The notes: generated by a model from the sequence alone, not told the origin. DNA of 64,000 nucleotides from Mesorhizobium sp. LSJC280B00 (GCF_000502835.1 NZ_AYVL01000005.1:144672-208671), one strand, 5' to 3'; positions 47,524 through 56,998 are shown, counted from the stretch's first letter. Numbers and translations are program-made.

Positions 47524-49944
47524 ATGAATGAGGCAGTTCGAAATCCCGCCAAGCCGACCAATGGGCCGACCAATGGGCCGATCATCGAGATCGAGAACCT
47601 GTCGATCTCCTTCTTCACCCGCAAGGGCGAAATCCCGGCGGTCATGGATTTTTCCTGCACGGTCATGCCTGGCGAGGCGATGGGTATTGTCGGCGAATCC
47701 GGCTGCGGCAAGTCGACCGTGTCGCTGGGCATCATGCGCGACCTCTCCAACATCGGAAAGATCGTCGGCGGAAAGATCAAATTCCAGGGCAAGGACATGG
47801 GAGAACTGTCCGACGAAGAACTGCGAGCTATCCGCGGCAACAAGATCGCGATGATCTACCAGGAGCCGATGGCCAGTCTTAACCCGGCGATGAAGGTCGG
47901 CCAGCAGCTGATGGAAGTGCCACTGATCCACGACAAGGTGTCGAAGGACGAAGCTTACAAACGCGCCTTGGAAATGGTGCGCGCGGTGAAGCTGCCGGAT
48001 CCCGAGCGCATGATGCGTTCCTACCCGCACCAGCTTTCCGGCGGCCAGCAGCAGCGCATCGTCATTGCCATGGCGCTGCTGTCGAAGCCTGCGCTGCTTC
48101 TGCTCGACGAGCCGACCACAGCGCTCGACGTGACGGTTGAGGCCGGCATCGTCGACCTGGTCAAGGGGCTGGGCGAGAAGTTCGGCACCTCGATGATCTT
48201 CGTGTCGCACAATCTCGGCCTGATCCTGGAGACCTGCGACCGCATCACGGTGATGTATTCGGGCGAAGCGGTGGAGACCGGCAAGATCAAGGACGTCTTC
48301 GACCGGATGCGCCATCCCTACACGCAAGGCCTGTTCCGCTCGATCCCGCTGCCGGGCGCCGACAAAAATTCGCGGCCGCTGATCTCCATCCCGGGGCAGT
48401 TGCCGCTACCGCACGAGCGGCCGAAGGGCTGCAATTTCGGCCCGCGCTGCCACCATTTCGTCGAGGGCGTCTGCAACGCCGCCGAAATTCCGATGATCGC
48501 GGTCGAAGGCCATGACGGGCATTTCTCGCGCTGTGTGCGCTTCAACGAGATCGACTGGGAGGCGCTGCCACCCGGCGCCAAGAAGGTCAACGAGCGGGTG
48601 GTGCCCGGTGCGCCGGTGCTCCAGATCGAAGACCTCCGGAAGTACTACAAGGTCGGCGGCAGCGAAGTGTTCGGCTCGAGCGAGGGCCGTGTCGTCAAGG
48701 CCAATGAGACGATCTCGTTCATGGCGCGCGAATCCGAGACCGTCGCTATCGTCGGCGAATCCGGCTGCGGAAAATCGACCCTGGCCAAGGTGCTGCTCGG
48801 CCTCGAAACGGCAAGCTCCGGCCGCGTCAAGCTCGGCAACAAGGAGATCCAGTCGACCGGGATCGAGAAGCGCAGCGTCGACACGGTGTCATCGATCCAG
48901 ATGGTGTTCCAAAATCCGTTCGACACGCTCAATCCCAGCCATTCGGTCGGTTCGCAGATCATCCGTACGCTGGAAAAGTTCAATGTCGGCGACTCGGTGG
49001 CCGACCGCCGCAAGCGGATGCTGGAATTGCTCGACCTGGTGAAGCTGCCGAGGGCATTCGAGACACGCAAGCCGCGCCAGCTTTCAGGCGGCCAGAAACA
49101 GCGCATCGGCGTTGCGCGTGCCTTTGCCGGCGACGCCAAGGTGGTGGTGGCCGACGAGCCGGTCTCGGCACTGGATGTGTCGGTCCAGGCCGCGGTGACC
49201 GAGCTCTTGATGGACATCCAGCGCAAGAACAAGACGACGATGCTGTTCATCAGCCACGATCTGTCGGTTGTGCGCTACATCGCCGACCGCGTCGTCGTCA
49301 TGTATCTCGGCTATATCGTTGAGCAAGGCACGACCGACCAGATATTCGCGCCGCCCTATCACCCCTATACCGAGGCATTGCTGTCGGCGATCCCGATCGC
49401 CGACACAAGCGTGGTCAAGAAGCACGTCGTGCTGGAGGGCGACATCCCTTCGGCGATGAACCCGCCGTCCGGCTGTCCGTTCCAGACGCGCTGCGGCTAC
49501 AAGAAACTGGTGCCGGACAACCTTTGCGAAACCAAGGTGCCGCCAGTCAAAAATCTCGGCGACGGCCATATGAGCTTGTGCTGGCTGTCCGACGACGTGC
49601 TGGCGAAAATGGAGCCGGTGATCAAATTCGACAAGGAGCACGCCGCAAATGAGGGCGTGCCGGATGATGCAAACCACGGTGTTGGCCCGGGCTTTGCCGG
49701 AGATCCGCCCAAGCGCCCGCATGGCAAGACTGGCAGCGTTGAAGCCGATGCCGAGGGTCAGGCAGTGGAGAATGCCGAAGCGGTCGCCAAAGCCCGCCGT
49801 CACGAGGTTCGCGACGAGGTTTCAGAGACCGGCACCTCAAGCTCTGCCGACAGCCAGGTGGCACCAATCATGCCGCCGACTGTCGGCGACGGCCGACAGG
49901 CCGAGGACGCCACGCGCAAGCCGCGCAAACCCAAGGGCGGCTGA
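47524..49944 (+). CDS. Fused double ATP-binding protein of peptide-type ABC importer (DppD-DppF fusion)
   Basis: An 806-residue protein with two complete ABC domains. The first has Walker A GESGCGKST, signature LSGGQQQRIVIAMAL and LLLLDEPTTALDV. The second has GESGCGKST, LSGGQKQRIGVARAF and VVADEPVSALDV. Each is followed by an oligopeptide-type Cys-rich C-terminal segment (GCNFGPRCHHFVEGVC; GCPFQTRCGYKK). A polar tail of about 100 residues (GSVEADAEGQ to KPRKPKGG) is not part of the family. The start at 47524 has GGAG upstream; an ATG at 47494 is less likely. It ends the importer operon. Confidence 0.93.
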   Translation: MNEAVRNPAKPTNGPTNGPIIEIENLSISFFTRKGEIPAVMDFSCTVMPGEAMGIVGESGCGKSTVSLGIMRDLSNIGKIVGGKIKFQGKDMGELSDEELRAIRGNKIAMIYQEPMASLNPAMKVGQQLMEVPLIHDKVSKDEAYKRALEMVRAVKLPDPERMMRSYPHQLSGGQQQRIVIAMALLSKPALLLLDEPTTALDVTVEAGIVDLVKGLGEKFGTSMIFVSHNLGLILETCDRITVMYSGEAVETGKIKDVFDRMRHPYTQGLFRSIPLPGADKNSRPLISIPGQLPLPHERPKGCNFGPRCHHFVEGVCNAAEIPMIAVEGHDGHFSRCVRFNEIDWEALPPGAKKVNERVVPGAPVLQIEDLRKYYKVGGSEVFGSSEGRVVKANETISFMARESETVAIVGESGCGKSTLAKVLLGLETASSGRVKLGNKEIQSTGIEKRSVDTVSSIQMVFQNPFDTLNPSHSVGSQIIRTLEKFNVGDSVADRRKRMLELLDLVKLPRAFETRKPRQLSGGQKQRIGVARAFAGDAKVVVADEPVSALDVSVQAAVTELLMDIQRKNKTTMLFISHDLSVVRYIADRVVVMYLGYIVEQGTTDQIFAPPYHPYTEALLSAIPIADTSVVKKHVVLEGDIPSAMNPPSGCPFQTRCGYKKLVPDNLCETKVPPVKNLGDGHMSLCWLSDDVLAKMEPVIKFDKEHAANEGVPDDANHGVGPGFAGDPPKRPHGKTGSVEADAEGQAVENAEAVAKARRHEVRDEVSETGTSSSADSQVAPIMPPTVGDGRQAEDATRKPRKPKGG

Positions 49945-49958
49945 GAGCCGTTAATAGG

Positions 49959-50549
49959 CTAGGGCGCGCATTGCCGTAGCTGCGCGGCGTAGTCCTGCGC
50001 CATCTGTTCGGTGGCATGCGCATAGCGCTGCACGTCGGCGTCGCCGCGATTGCCGCGCTTATAGGCATTCCAGCCGAGATAGTAGGCGAGATACAGATTG
50101 TAGGTGTCGTTGCGGGCGACGCCGAGGGTCTCGGCGGTCTTGGAATGATACCAGCCGACGAAATCGACGGCATCGGCAAACCTGGTGCGGCGCGCCGCCC
50201 AGCTGCCGGTCTCGTTCTGGTATTGCGCCCAGGTGCCGTCGAGCGCCTGCGAGAAGCCGGTGGCGCTGGAGATATGTTTCCAGGGAATGAAGCCCAGCAG
50301 CTTGGTGCGCGGCGGCCTGGCGTTGCTCTTGAAGCCGGATTCCTTGCGCACCGTCGCCATCAGCACGGGAACCGGCACGCCGTATTTCTGCTCGGTGCGT
50401 TGTGCCGCCGCCTGCCAATTGTCGAACCAGCCGTCATTCTGGTCGAAAACGGCGCAGACATCGTTGATGTGGTTCGGCGGCGTCGCGCAGGCCGAAAGCG
50501 CCAGCGGCACGGCAATCGCTACAATTTTACTAAAACTCAACCTACGCAT
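49959..50549 (-). CDS. Lytic transglycosylase-like lipoprotein (SLT domain)
   Basis: A 196-residue exported lipoprotein. The signal ends in a lipobox (IAVPLALSAC), making Cys20 the lipidated residue. The SLT-type catalytic Glu is in VPVLMATVRKESGFKSNARP, followed by SSATGFSQALDGTWAQYQ. Such enzymes cleave the glycan strand of peptidoglycan. The start at 50549 gives a normal lipoprotein signal; the open frame continues to 50780 without support. It converges on the ATPase gene, 14 bp away. Confidence 0.9.
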   Translation of the reverse strand: MRRLSFSKIVAIAVPLALSACATPPNHINDVCAVFDQNDGWFDNWQAAAQRTEQKYGVPVPVLMATVRKESGFKSNARPPRTKLLGFIPWKHISSATGFSQALDGTWAQYQNETGSWAARRTRFADAVDFVGWYHSKTAETLGVARNDTYNLYLAYYLGWNAYKRGNRGDADVQRYAHATEQMAQDYAAQLRQCAP

Positions 50550-50758
50550 TGCAAGAGCATTAGGCCGAAAACATAAAAGGAATCTTGCTGCGTTCCTTAA
50601 CGGCTCATCGGCCGCTTTGCCTGACGCGGAACAAGTATAACCATTCCGACGTTTGTTGTCGCTTTTACCGATGTGAAATTCCCGGAATGCCGCCTTGGCT
50701 AAAATCACGCCCGCAGGTGGCGGATTCTTGACAGCTCGATCCTCGTGCCGGCGCTTTG

Positions 50759-52306
50759 ATGCGCGGCATGAGCGAACCAAGACGCAAGCGCGGCGCCGAG
50801 CGAACCAGCAACAGGGGACCGACCGCCATCCCGCAACTGCCGTTGCGCCGCGTCACCAATCCCTATCCGCCAATGGCGATGCTCTCGGCCGACCAGATCG
50901 AGGCGATCCACCAGGCGTCGATGCATATCTTGGAGAATTTCGGCATCGAGGTGATGAGCCCGCGGGCGCTGTCGCTGTTCGAGAAGGCCGGGGCCAAGGT
51001 CGATCATGCAACGATGAACGTCCGCATCGATCGCGGCATGATCGAGGAAGCGCTGAAGACGACGCAGTCCAGCTATACGCTGACGCCGCGCAATCCCGCC
51101 CATGCCGTCCACCTCGGCGGCAATACCATCAACTTCACGCTCGTCGCCGGGCCGCCGAATGTGCACGACATGGAGCGCGGCCGCCGTGCCGGCAATTTGC
51201 GCGATTATTCCGATCTCGTCCGGCTGGCGCAGCATTTCAACTGCATCCACATGCTAGGCAACCAGGTCTGCGCGCCGGTAGAATTGCCGGCGAATTCCCG
51301 TCATCTCGACACCTATTTCGCCAATCTGACACTGACCGACAAAAGCTTTCACGTCTCGGCCATCGGCCGCGGCAGGGCGCTCGACGGCATCGAAATGATG
51401 GCAATCGCGCGCGGACTGACGCTTGACGAGATGCGCGACGATCCCGGCGTCACCACGATCATTTCGGTCAATTCGCCGCGCCGCTTCGACGAGATGATGG
51501 CCGAGGGGCTGATGACGATGGCCGAGTTCGGCCAGTCGGTGGCGGTAACGCCATTCACGCTGATGGGGGCGATGAGCCCGGTGACGCTTGCCGGCGCGCT
51601 CGCCCAGCAGAATGCCGAGGCGCTGTTCGGCGTGGTGCTGACGCAGCTCGTCCGCCCCGGAGCGCCGGTGATGTATGGCGCCTTCACCTCCAATGTCGAT
51701 ATGAAATCGGGAGCGCCGGCGTTCGGCACGCCTGAAAACACCAAGGCGAATATCGCGTCCGGACAGTTGGCGCGGCGTTACAACCTGCCTTATCGCACAA
51801 CGCCGGGCTCGGCTTCCAATGCCGCCGACGCGCAAGGCGCCTATGAGACGCTGATGGCGCTGTGGGGCGCGGTGCTCGGCCATGGCAACCTCGTCTACCA
51901 TGCCGCCGGCTGGCAAGAGGGCGGACTGACAGCGTCGTTCGAAAAGTTCATCATCGACGTCGAGATGATCCAGCACATGATGGAGTTTTTGCGCCCGATC
52001 GAGGTCAACGAGGCCGAGCTTGCTGTCGAGGCTCTGGGTGCGGTTCCGACCGGCGGCCATTTCTTCGGCGAGCCGCACACTCTGGAGCGCTACGCCACAG
52101 CCTTCTACCAGCCGATGCTGTCCAACTGGCAAAATTTCGAGGCCTGGCAGGAGGCTGGCGGGCTCGATGCCACGGCGCGGGCGACGAGGCTTTGGAAGAA
52201 GGCGCTGGAGGACTATGTCGAGCCGGTGATGGAAGTCTCCAGGCGCGAGGCGCTTGAGACGTACGTGGCCAAGCGCAAGGAAGCGATCGGGCAAAGCGAG
52301 CCGTGA
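50759..52306 (+). CDS. Trimethylamine methyltransferase (MttB) superfamily protein, non-pyrrolysine
   Basis: About 515 residues of the MttB fold (SADQIEAIHQASMHILENFGIEVMSPRAL; TPGSASNAADAQGAYETLMALWGAVLG; GGLTASFEKFIIDVEMIQHM). The frame has no internal stop, so it lacks the UAG-coded pyrrolysine of archaeal MttB. It belongs with the non-Pyl group, of which MtgB demethylates glycine betaine. Those enzymes pass methyl to a corrinoid protein, and none is nearby. Alternative starts lie at 50756 (TTG) and 50768 (ATG). A dimethylglycine-dehydrogenase-like gene follows, suggesting quaternary-amine catabolism. Confidence 0.87.
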   Translation: MRGMSEPRRKRGAERTSNRGPTAIPQLPLRRVTNPYPPMAMLSADQIEAIHQASMHILENFGIEVMSPRALSLFEKAGAKVDHATMNVRIDRGMIEEALKTTQSSYTLTPRNPAHAVHLGGNTINFTLVAGPPNVHDMERGRRAGNLRDYSDLVRLAQHFNCIHMLGNQVCAPVELPANSRHLDTYFANLTLTDKSFHVSAIGRGRALDGIEMMAIARGLTLDEMRDDPGVTTIISVNSPRRFDEMMAEGLMTMAEFGQSVAVTPFTLMGAMSPVTLAGALAQQNAEALFGVVLTQLVRPGAPVMYGAFTSNVDMKSGAPAFGTPENTKANIASGQLARRYNLPYRTTPGSASNAADAQGAYETLMALWGAVLGHGNLVYHAAGWQEGGLTASFEKFIIDVEMIQHMMEFLRPIEVNEAELAVEALGAVPTGGHFFGEPHTLERYATAFYQPMLSNWQNFEAWQEAGGLDATARATRLWKKALEDYVEPVMEVSRREALETYVAKRKEAIGQSEP

Positions 52307-52385
52307 TGATCGAAGGCTCGCGCTCGTGGGGCTCCTCCCCGAATTCATCGTTCCCATCCAACTCGTTGACGTCAGAGAGAATCCC

Positions 52386-54827
52386 ATGAAATCGCATGCA
52401 AAGGTCGTGGTTATCGGCGGTGGCGTCGTCGGGTGCTCCGTGCTGTTCCATCTGGCCCGGCACGGCTGGACAGACATCGTGCTTCTGGAGCGCGATGAAT
52501 TGACCTCCGGCTCGACCTGGCACGCCGCCGGCGGCATGCACACGATCAATGGCGATCCCAATGTCGCCAAGCTGCAGAAATACACAATCTCGCTCTACAA
52601 GGAGATCGAGGAACTGTCCGGCCAGGCGACCGGCGTGCATTTGACAGGCGGCGTCTTGCTGGCAGCGACGGAGGCGCGGCTCGACTGGCTGCGCGGCGTC
52701 GTCGCCAAGGGCCGCTATCTCGGCATCGAGCTCGAGGAGATATCGCCTGATGAGGCGGCCGAGCTGATGCCGTTGCTCGATCCCAAGCAGTTCGTCGGTG
52801 CCGTGCGCAACAAGGAGGACGGTCATCTCGATCCGTCCGGCGTTACCCATGCCTACGCCAAGGCGGCGAGGAAGCTTGGTGCCGAGGTCGAGCGTTTCAC
52901 CAAGGTCGAGGACATTGTGCGGCGCGCCGACGGGTTGTGGCGTGTCATCACCAACAAGGGTGAGGTGGTGGCCGAGCATGTCGTCAACGCCGGCGGCCTG
53001 TGGGCGCGTGAGGTCGGCCGCATGGTCGGGCTGGAGCTGCCGGTGCTGGCGATGGAGCACATGTACCTGATCACCGAGGACATGCCGGAAGTCGCCGCCT
53101 GGAACCAGAAGACTGGTTCCGAAATCATCCATGCCGTGGATTTCGATGGCGAGCTGTATTTGCGCCAGGAGCGCGGCGGCATGCTGATGGGCACTTATGA
53201 AAAGGCCAACAAGCCTTGGTCCGAGTTCCAGACGCCATGGAATTTCGGCCACGAGCTGCTCGAAGCCGACATCGACCGCATCGCGCCGTCGCTGGAGGTC
53301 GGCTTCCGGCATTTCCCGGCCTTCCAGAACACCGGCATCAAGCAGATCATCAACGGGCCCTTCACCTTCGCACCGGACGGCAATCCGCTGGTCGGGCCGG
53401 TGCGCGGCCTGCCGGGGTTCTGGGTGGCCTGTGGTGTCATGGCCGGGTTCTCGCAGGGCGGCGGCGTCGGGCTGGCGCTGTCGAACTGGATGATCGAAGG
53501 CGATCCCGGCGCCGATATCTGGGCGATGGATGTGTCGCGCTACGGTGACTGGGCGACGATGGCCTACACCAATGCCAAGGTGCGCGAAAACTATTCGCGG
53601 CGGTTTTCGATCCGCTTCCCGAACGAGGAACTACCGGCCGGCCGGCCGCTCAAGACGACACCGGTTTACGACCTGTTGTCGGCCAAAGGGGCGCAATGGG
53701 GGGGCGCCTATGGGCTGGAGGTGCCGCTGTGGTACGCGCCCGAAGGCGTCAAGGACGAATTCTCCTGGCGGCGCTCGAGCGATTTCGAGCATGTCGCAAA
53801 TGAGGTCAAGACCGTTCGTGAAGGCGTTGGTCTCTCGGAAATCTCGTCATTCGCCAAATACAGGGTAACCGGCGAGGGCGCCGCAGCCTGGCTCGACCGC
53901 CTGCTTGCCTGCAAGTTGCCAAGGCCCGGCCGCATGACGCTGGCGCCGATGCTGAAGGAAGACGGCAGGCTGATTGGCGATTTCACGCTGGCCAATCTCG
54001 GCGGTCCAAATTCGGAAAGTGACGATTGGTTCCTGGCCGGCTCTGGCGTCGCCGAGCAGTACCATATGCGCTGGTTCGAGGCGCATCTGCCGCAGGACGG
54101 CTCGGTCAGTATCGAAGCGTCGGGAGCAAAACTCACCGGCCTGTCGATCGCTGGCCCCAAGGCGCGCGACGTGTTGGCAAAAGTTACGCGGGCGGACGTA
54201 TCGAATGCCGCGTTTCCGTTCATGGCCATCAGCAAGATGGATATCGGCATGGCGCCATGCCTGGTCGGGCGCGTCAGCTACACCGGCGATCTCGGCTACG
54301 AAATCTGGGTCGCGCCGGAATATCAGCGCGCCGCCTATCAGGCGCTGATGGCCGCGGGGGAGGAATTCGGCATCGGCCTGTTCGGCTCGCGCGCGCTCAA
54401 CGCATTGCGGCTTGAGAAGAATTACGGCTCATGGGCGCGCGAATACCGGCCGATCTATGGACCGTTGGAAGCCGGGCTCGACCGCTTCGTCGCCTACGGC
54501 AAGCAAGCCGATTTCATCGGCAAGCAGGCGGCGTTGGCCGAGCGCAAGCAAGGCGGCAGACTGCGGCTGCGGGCCTTTGTCGTCGATACTGTCGATGCCG
54601 ACGTCATCGGCGACGAGCCAATCTGGTACGGCGGTGCGGTGCGTGGCTGGGTCACGTCAGGCGGCTACGCACATCATTCCAAAAAATCCGTCGCCATCGG
54701 TTATGTGCCGAAAGAGATCGCCGATGAGGCCGATGGTTTCGAGATCGAGCTGCTAGGCAAGCGTCACGCCGCGCGCATGCAGCCGATCCCGCTGTTCGAC
54801 GCGAATTTCGAGCGGATGCGTGGGTGA
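52386..54827 (+). CDS. Dimethylglycine/sarcosine dehydrogenase-like FAD oxidoreductase with GcvT domain
   Basis: An 813-residue enzyme. The FAD-dependent DAO domain is N-terminal (VVVIGGGVVGCSVLFHLARHG; GSTWHAAGG, whose His matches the covalent flavin His of DMGDH; VACGVMAGFSQGGGVGLAL). A FAO_M linker and a folate-binding GcvT domain follow (VGRVSYTGDLGYEIWVAP; ALRLEKNYGSWAREY; GWVTSGGYAHHSKKSVAIGYV). It would oxidatively demethylate N-methylated glycines and transfer the one-carbon unit to tetrahydrofolate. The ATG is at 52386. It is 79 bp downstream of the MttB gene, same strand, and likely acts later in the same pathway. Confidence 0.92.
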   Translation: MKSHAKVVVIGGGVVGCSVLFHLARHGWTDIVLLERDELTSGSTWHAAGGMHTINGDPNVAKLQKYTISLYKEIEELSGQATGVHLTGGVLLAATEARLDWLRGVVAKGRYLGIELEEISPDEAAELMPLLDPKQFVGAVRNKEDGHLDPSGVTHAYAKAARKLGAEVERFTKVEDIVRRADGLWRVITNKGEVVAEHVVNAGGLWAREVGRMVGLELPVLAMEHMYLITEDMPEVAAWNQKTGSEIIHAVDFDGELYLRQERGGMLMGTYEKANKPWSEFQTPWNFGHELLEADIDRIAPSLEVGFRHFPAFQNTGIKQIINGPFTFAPDGNPLVGPVRGLPGFWVACGVMAGFSQGGGVGLALSNWMIEGDPGADIWAMDVSRYGDWATMAYTNAKVRENYSRRFSIRFPNEELPAGRPLKTTPVYDLLSAKGAQWGGAYGLEVPLWYAPEGVKDEFSWRRSSDFEHVANEVKTVREGVGLSEISSFAKYRVTGEGAAAWLDRLLACKLPRPGRMTLAPMLKEDGRLIGDFTLANLGGPNSESDDWFLAGSGVAEQYHMRWFEAHLPQDGSVSIEASGAKLTGLSIAGPKARDVLAKVTRADVSNAAFPFMAISKMDIGMAPCLVGRVSYTGDLGYEIWVAPEYQRAAYQALMAAGEEFGIGLFGSRALNALRLEKNYGSWAREYRPIYGPLEAGLDRFVAYGKQADFIGKQAALAERKQGGRLRLRAFVVDTVDADVIGDEPIWYGGAVRGWVTSGGYAHHSKKSVAIGYVPKEIADEADGFEIELLGKRHAARMQPIPLFDANFERMRG

Positions 54828-54831
54828 CGTT

Positions 54832-55224
54832 TCAGGCACCGCGGCGGTTGTCCAGCGCTAGGGCGCCGGCGCCGGCGAACACCAGATACAGGAAGATGAA
54901 ACAGAACGATATTGCCGCATCGCCGCCGTTGTTGACCGGGAAGAAGTCACGCGGCATGTGCGCCATGAAATAGGCGATCGCCATCTCGCCGCTGAGAAGG
55001 AATGCCACCGGTCTGGTGAAAAGCCCCAATACCAGCAGGATGCCGCCTCCGAATTCCAGGATGGCCGCGGTCAGCGATAGCCCGCTCATGGTGCCGGCAT
55101 GGTCGCCGACGGGGAAATTGAACAGTTTCTGGGTGCCGTGCTCAATGAACTGCAGCGCCGTCATGATGCGCAAGGCGGCAAGGGCGAACGGTTGATATCC
55201 GGCGAGGCCTTCGAAAAGCTTCAT
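54832..55224 (-). CDS. DoxX family membrane protein
   Basis: A 130-residue integral membrane protein with four hydrophobic helices. The DoxX blocks are ALRIMTALQFIEHGTQKLF, ILEFGGGILLVLGLFTRPVAFLLSGEMAIAYF and HMPRDFFPVNNGGDAAISFCFIFLYL (parts). The family is linked to thiosulfate:quinone oxidoreductase or redox-stress roles but is mostly uncharacterised. It converges on the dehydrogenase gene with 4 bp between the stops. Confidence 0.9.
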   Translation of the reverse strand: MKLFEGLAGYQPFALAALRIMTALQFIEHGTQKLFNFPVGDHAGTMSGLSLTAAILEFGGGILLVLGLFTRPVAFLLSGEMAIAYFMAHMPRDFFPVNNGGDAAISFCFIFLYLVFAGAGALALDNRRGA

Positions 55225-55268
55225 CTACGACTCCATTTTCACCTAGCCCGGCCATAGGTCATCGCCAA

Positions 55269-55296
55269 AGGCCGGACCATTCACATAGTCCGGCCT
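55269..55296 (-). terminator. Possible terminator between VOC and DoxX genes
   Basis: AGGCCGGAC and GTCCGGCCT form a perfect 9-bp stem with a 10-base loop in the gap downstream of the VOC gene. On the minus strand only TTTGG follows, so termination would be weak. Confidence 0.45.
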
Positions 55297-55379
55297 GCAT
55301 TCAACTGTCGGTGAGTGAGTCGTGAGGCGTGCCGCAGCCTTGGGGCCGCACGATGGCGGCCCCGCGATCAGCGCGGCCG

Positions 55380-56156
55380 TTAATGCCCCGGCGCTGTCAG
55401 AGCAAAGTGCGCGCCTTGCGGGTCTGTGCACTGTACGATCCAGCTGCCGCCGGGGACCTCCATCGGACCCATCAGGATCTTGCCGCCATTGTCGGTGACG
55501 CGCTTGGCTGCCGCGTCGATGCCGGGCACGTTGAAATAGAACTGCCAGACCGGCGCCGGGATCTGCTCGGGCTTGTTCATCAAGCCGCCAACGGGCTCGC
55601 CGCCGAAGGCGAAAAGCTGGTAGACGCCCATCGGACCCATATCCATGGCGTCGCCCTTCTCCCAGCCGAACTGGCTGGAATAGAAATCGAACGCCGCCTT
55701 CCAGTCTGACGTGTAGAGCTCATGCCAGCCGATGTTGCCGGGGGTCGCCAACGGTAGCGGCGGCTGGTCGGGGCCGCTGGGCTGCAGGAAGTTGAACATC
55801 GCGCCTTGCGGGTCTGCAACGACGGCGAAGCGGCCGACGCCAGGAATGTCGTCGGGCTCGCGGTGAACCGCGCCACCAGCCTTCTTGAGGGAGGCCGTTG
55901 CGGCATCGACGTCCCTGGTGAGGATATAACCGACCCAGGCCGGCGGCATGCCCATCTTGCGCGCGTCCTCGGGCAGCGTCATCAGCCCGCCGACGCCGCG
56001 CTCGCCGACATTCATGACGACATAGCGCGGCATGCCCGGGGCCCCTTCGAAAGGCTGCCCCCTCCACCCCACCACGGAGGTGTAAAACGCCTCGGCGGCG
56101 TCGAGATCGGTGGTCATCAGCTCGTACCAGAAGAAGGGCATCGGGGACTGTGGCAT
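55380..56156 (-). CDS. VOC (glyoxalase-fold) family protein, two domains
   Basis: A 258-residue protein of two vicinal-oxygen-chelate domains (FFWYELMTTDLDAAEAFYTSVVGW and IGWHELYTSDWKAAFDFYSSQFGW), each ending in a conserved FAVVADPQGAMF or IVQCTDPQGAHF block. Similar proteins are annotated as glyoxalase or bleomycin-resistance-like, usually without a proven substrate. The start at 56156 has AGGAG seven bases upstream. Confidence 0.9.
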   Translation of the reverse strand: MPQSPMPFFWYELMTTDLDAAEAFYTSVVGWRGQPFEGAPGMPRYVVMNVGERGVGGLMTLPEDARKMGMPPAWVGYILTRDVDAATASLKKAGGAVHREPDDIPGVGRFAVVADPQGAMFNFLQPSGPDQPPLPLATPGNIGWHELYTSDWKAAFDFYSSQFGWEKGDAMDMGPMGVYQLFAFGGEPVGGLMNKPEQIPAPVWQFYFNVPGIDAAAKRVTDNGGKILMGPMEVPGGSWIVQCTDPQGAHFALTAPGH

Positions 56157-56274
56157 TGTCGTGCTCCTTGCGGTTTGTACATCGATCATGCGCGATCCAT
56201 TCTAGGACGATCTTCACGACGAAAATCCGACAGCCAACCAAAAAAGATGACGGCAAATTGGAAATGTTACCGGG

Positions 56275-56484
56275 TTGCGCGCCCTGCGGTTTTCGACTTT
56301 GCTCGCAGTCAACGAGGGGTTGTTGATCCATGCGCCGGATGTCGCTCACTTCCGAACTTGTCGCGAATATCTCTTCAGCACCGTCCATCATCTGGAAGAG
56401 TTCGGCATTCGCGACCGCAATCTGTGGCGGCTGCAGGAAATCGTCGCGGACGAGATCAGGTCGATGCATGGCCGCAAGCCCTGA
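56275..56484 (+). CDS. Unrecognised small open frame (69 residues)
   Basis: A possible small gene starting with TTG in the 431-bp gap between the VOC gene and the next hypothetical gene. Its third codon positions are mostly G or C, as in real genes here, and the product (FRTCREYLFSTVHHLEEFGI, RLQEIVADEIRSMHGRKP) is helical and charged. No family recognised and the ribosome site is poor (GGAAAT). The rest of the gap shows nothing else. Confidence 0.35.
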   Translation: MRALRFSTLLAVNEGLLIHAPDVAHFRTCREYLFSTVHHLEEFGIRDRNLWRLQEIVADEIRSMHGRKP

Positions 56485-56587
56485 AGCCGGCTCCCAGACG
56501 GCGCCCTGACCAGAGCGGACCATCACCAGTCTAAGGGCTATCCCGCTGCCCGGAATGGTTGTGGAAGGCGTGGTGTGAAGCGAGGGG

Positions 56588-56998
56588 TCAGATCCAAGCA
56601 GCTATGGCTTCACGAGCAATCACCTCTACCGTGCATTCGAGACTGAGCAATAGAAAATGCGAACAGTCGTTTGTCGGCCCGGGTATTGATCGCAACCAGT
56701 GCGAGTTCTCGACTCGGAGGAGGGGCCATCTATAGGAGGCTTGCCTGCCAGAGCCAATCAACGGGATTGAGCTGCTAGCGCTGACATGGGTCACTCCCAA
56801 CATGTCGTCATGAGCCGAAAGTGCTAGCACTCCGTGGAAGTTGATCTTGAGGGTTCGTTCGGATGCCCCGACGAAGAAGTCGCCTTCGACGGCCAATTCA
56901 AAGTAGTTGTCGGATTTCAGACGCCACACCTGACAGGCAGCCAGCGGTAAATCTTCCACAGGCTCCCACCGCTGAACCGCCTCCTGAACAATGTCCAT
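56588..56998 (-). CDS. Hypothetical protein (136 residues)
   Basis: A protein I do not recognise. The ATG at 56998 has GGAGAAGG directly upstream, so translation looks real; the open frame runs on to 57199 without a better start. The sequence (WRLKSDNYFELAVEGDFFVG, LKINFHGVLALSAHDDMLG, VTHVSASSSIPLIGSGR) suggests a beta-rich soluble domain. No signal peptide or membrane helix. The local DNA is less GC-rich than its surroundings and codon use is less biased, hinting at a more recent arrival. Confidence 0.55.
   Translation of the reverse strand: MDIVQEAVQRWEPVEDLPLAACQVWRLKSDNYFELAVEGDFFVGASERTLKINFHGVLALSAHDDMLGVTHVSASSSIPLIGSGRQASYRWPLLRVENSHWLRSIPGPTNDCSHFLLLSLECTVEVIAREAIAAWI

Noticed and set aside
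50759..52306. Pyrrolysine-containing trimethylamine methyltransferase
   Set aside because: The frame has no internal UAG and there are no pyl genes, so it belongs to the non-pyrrolysine group.
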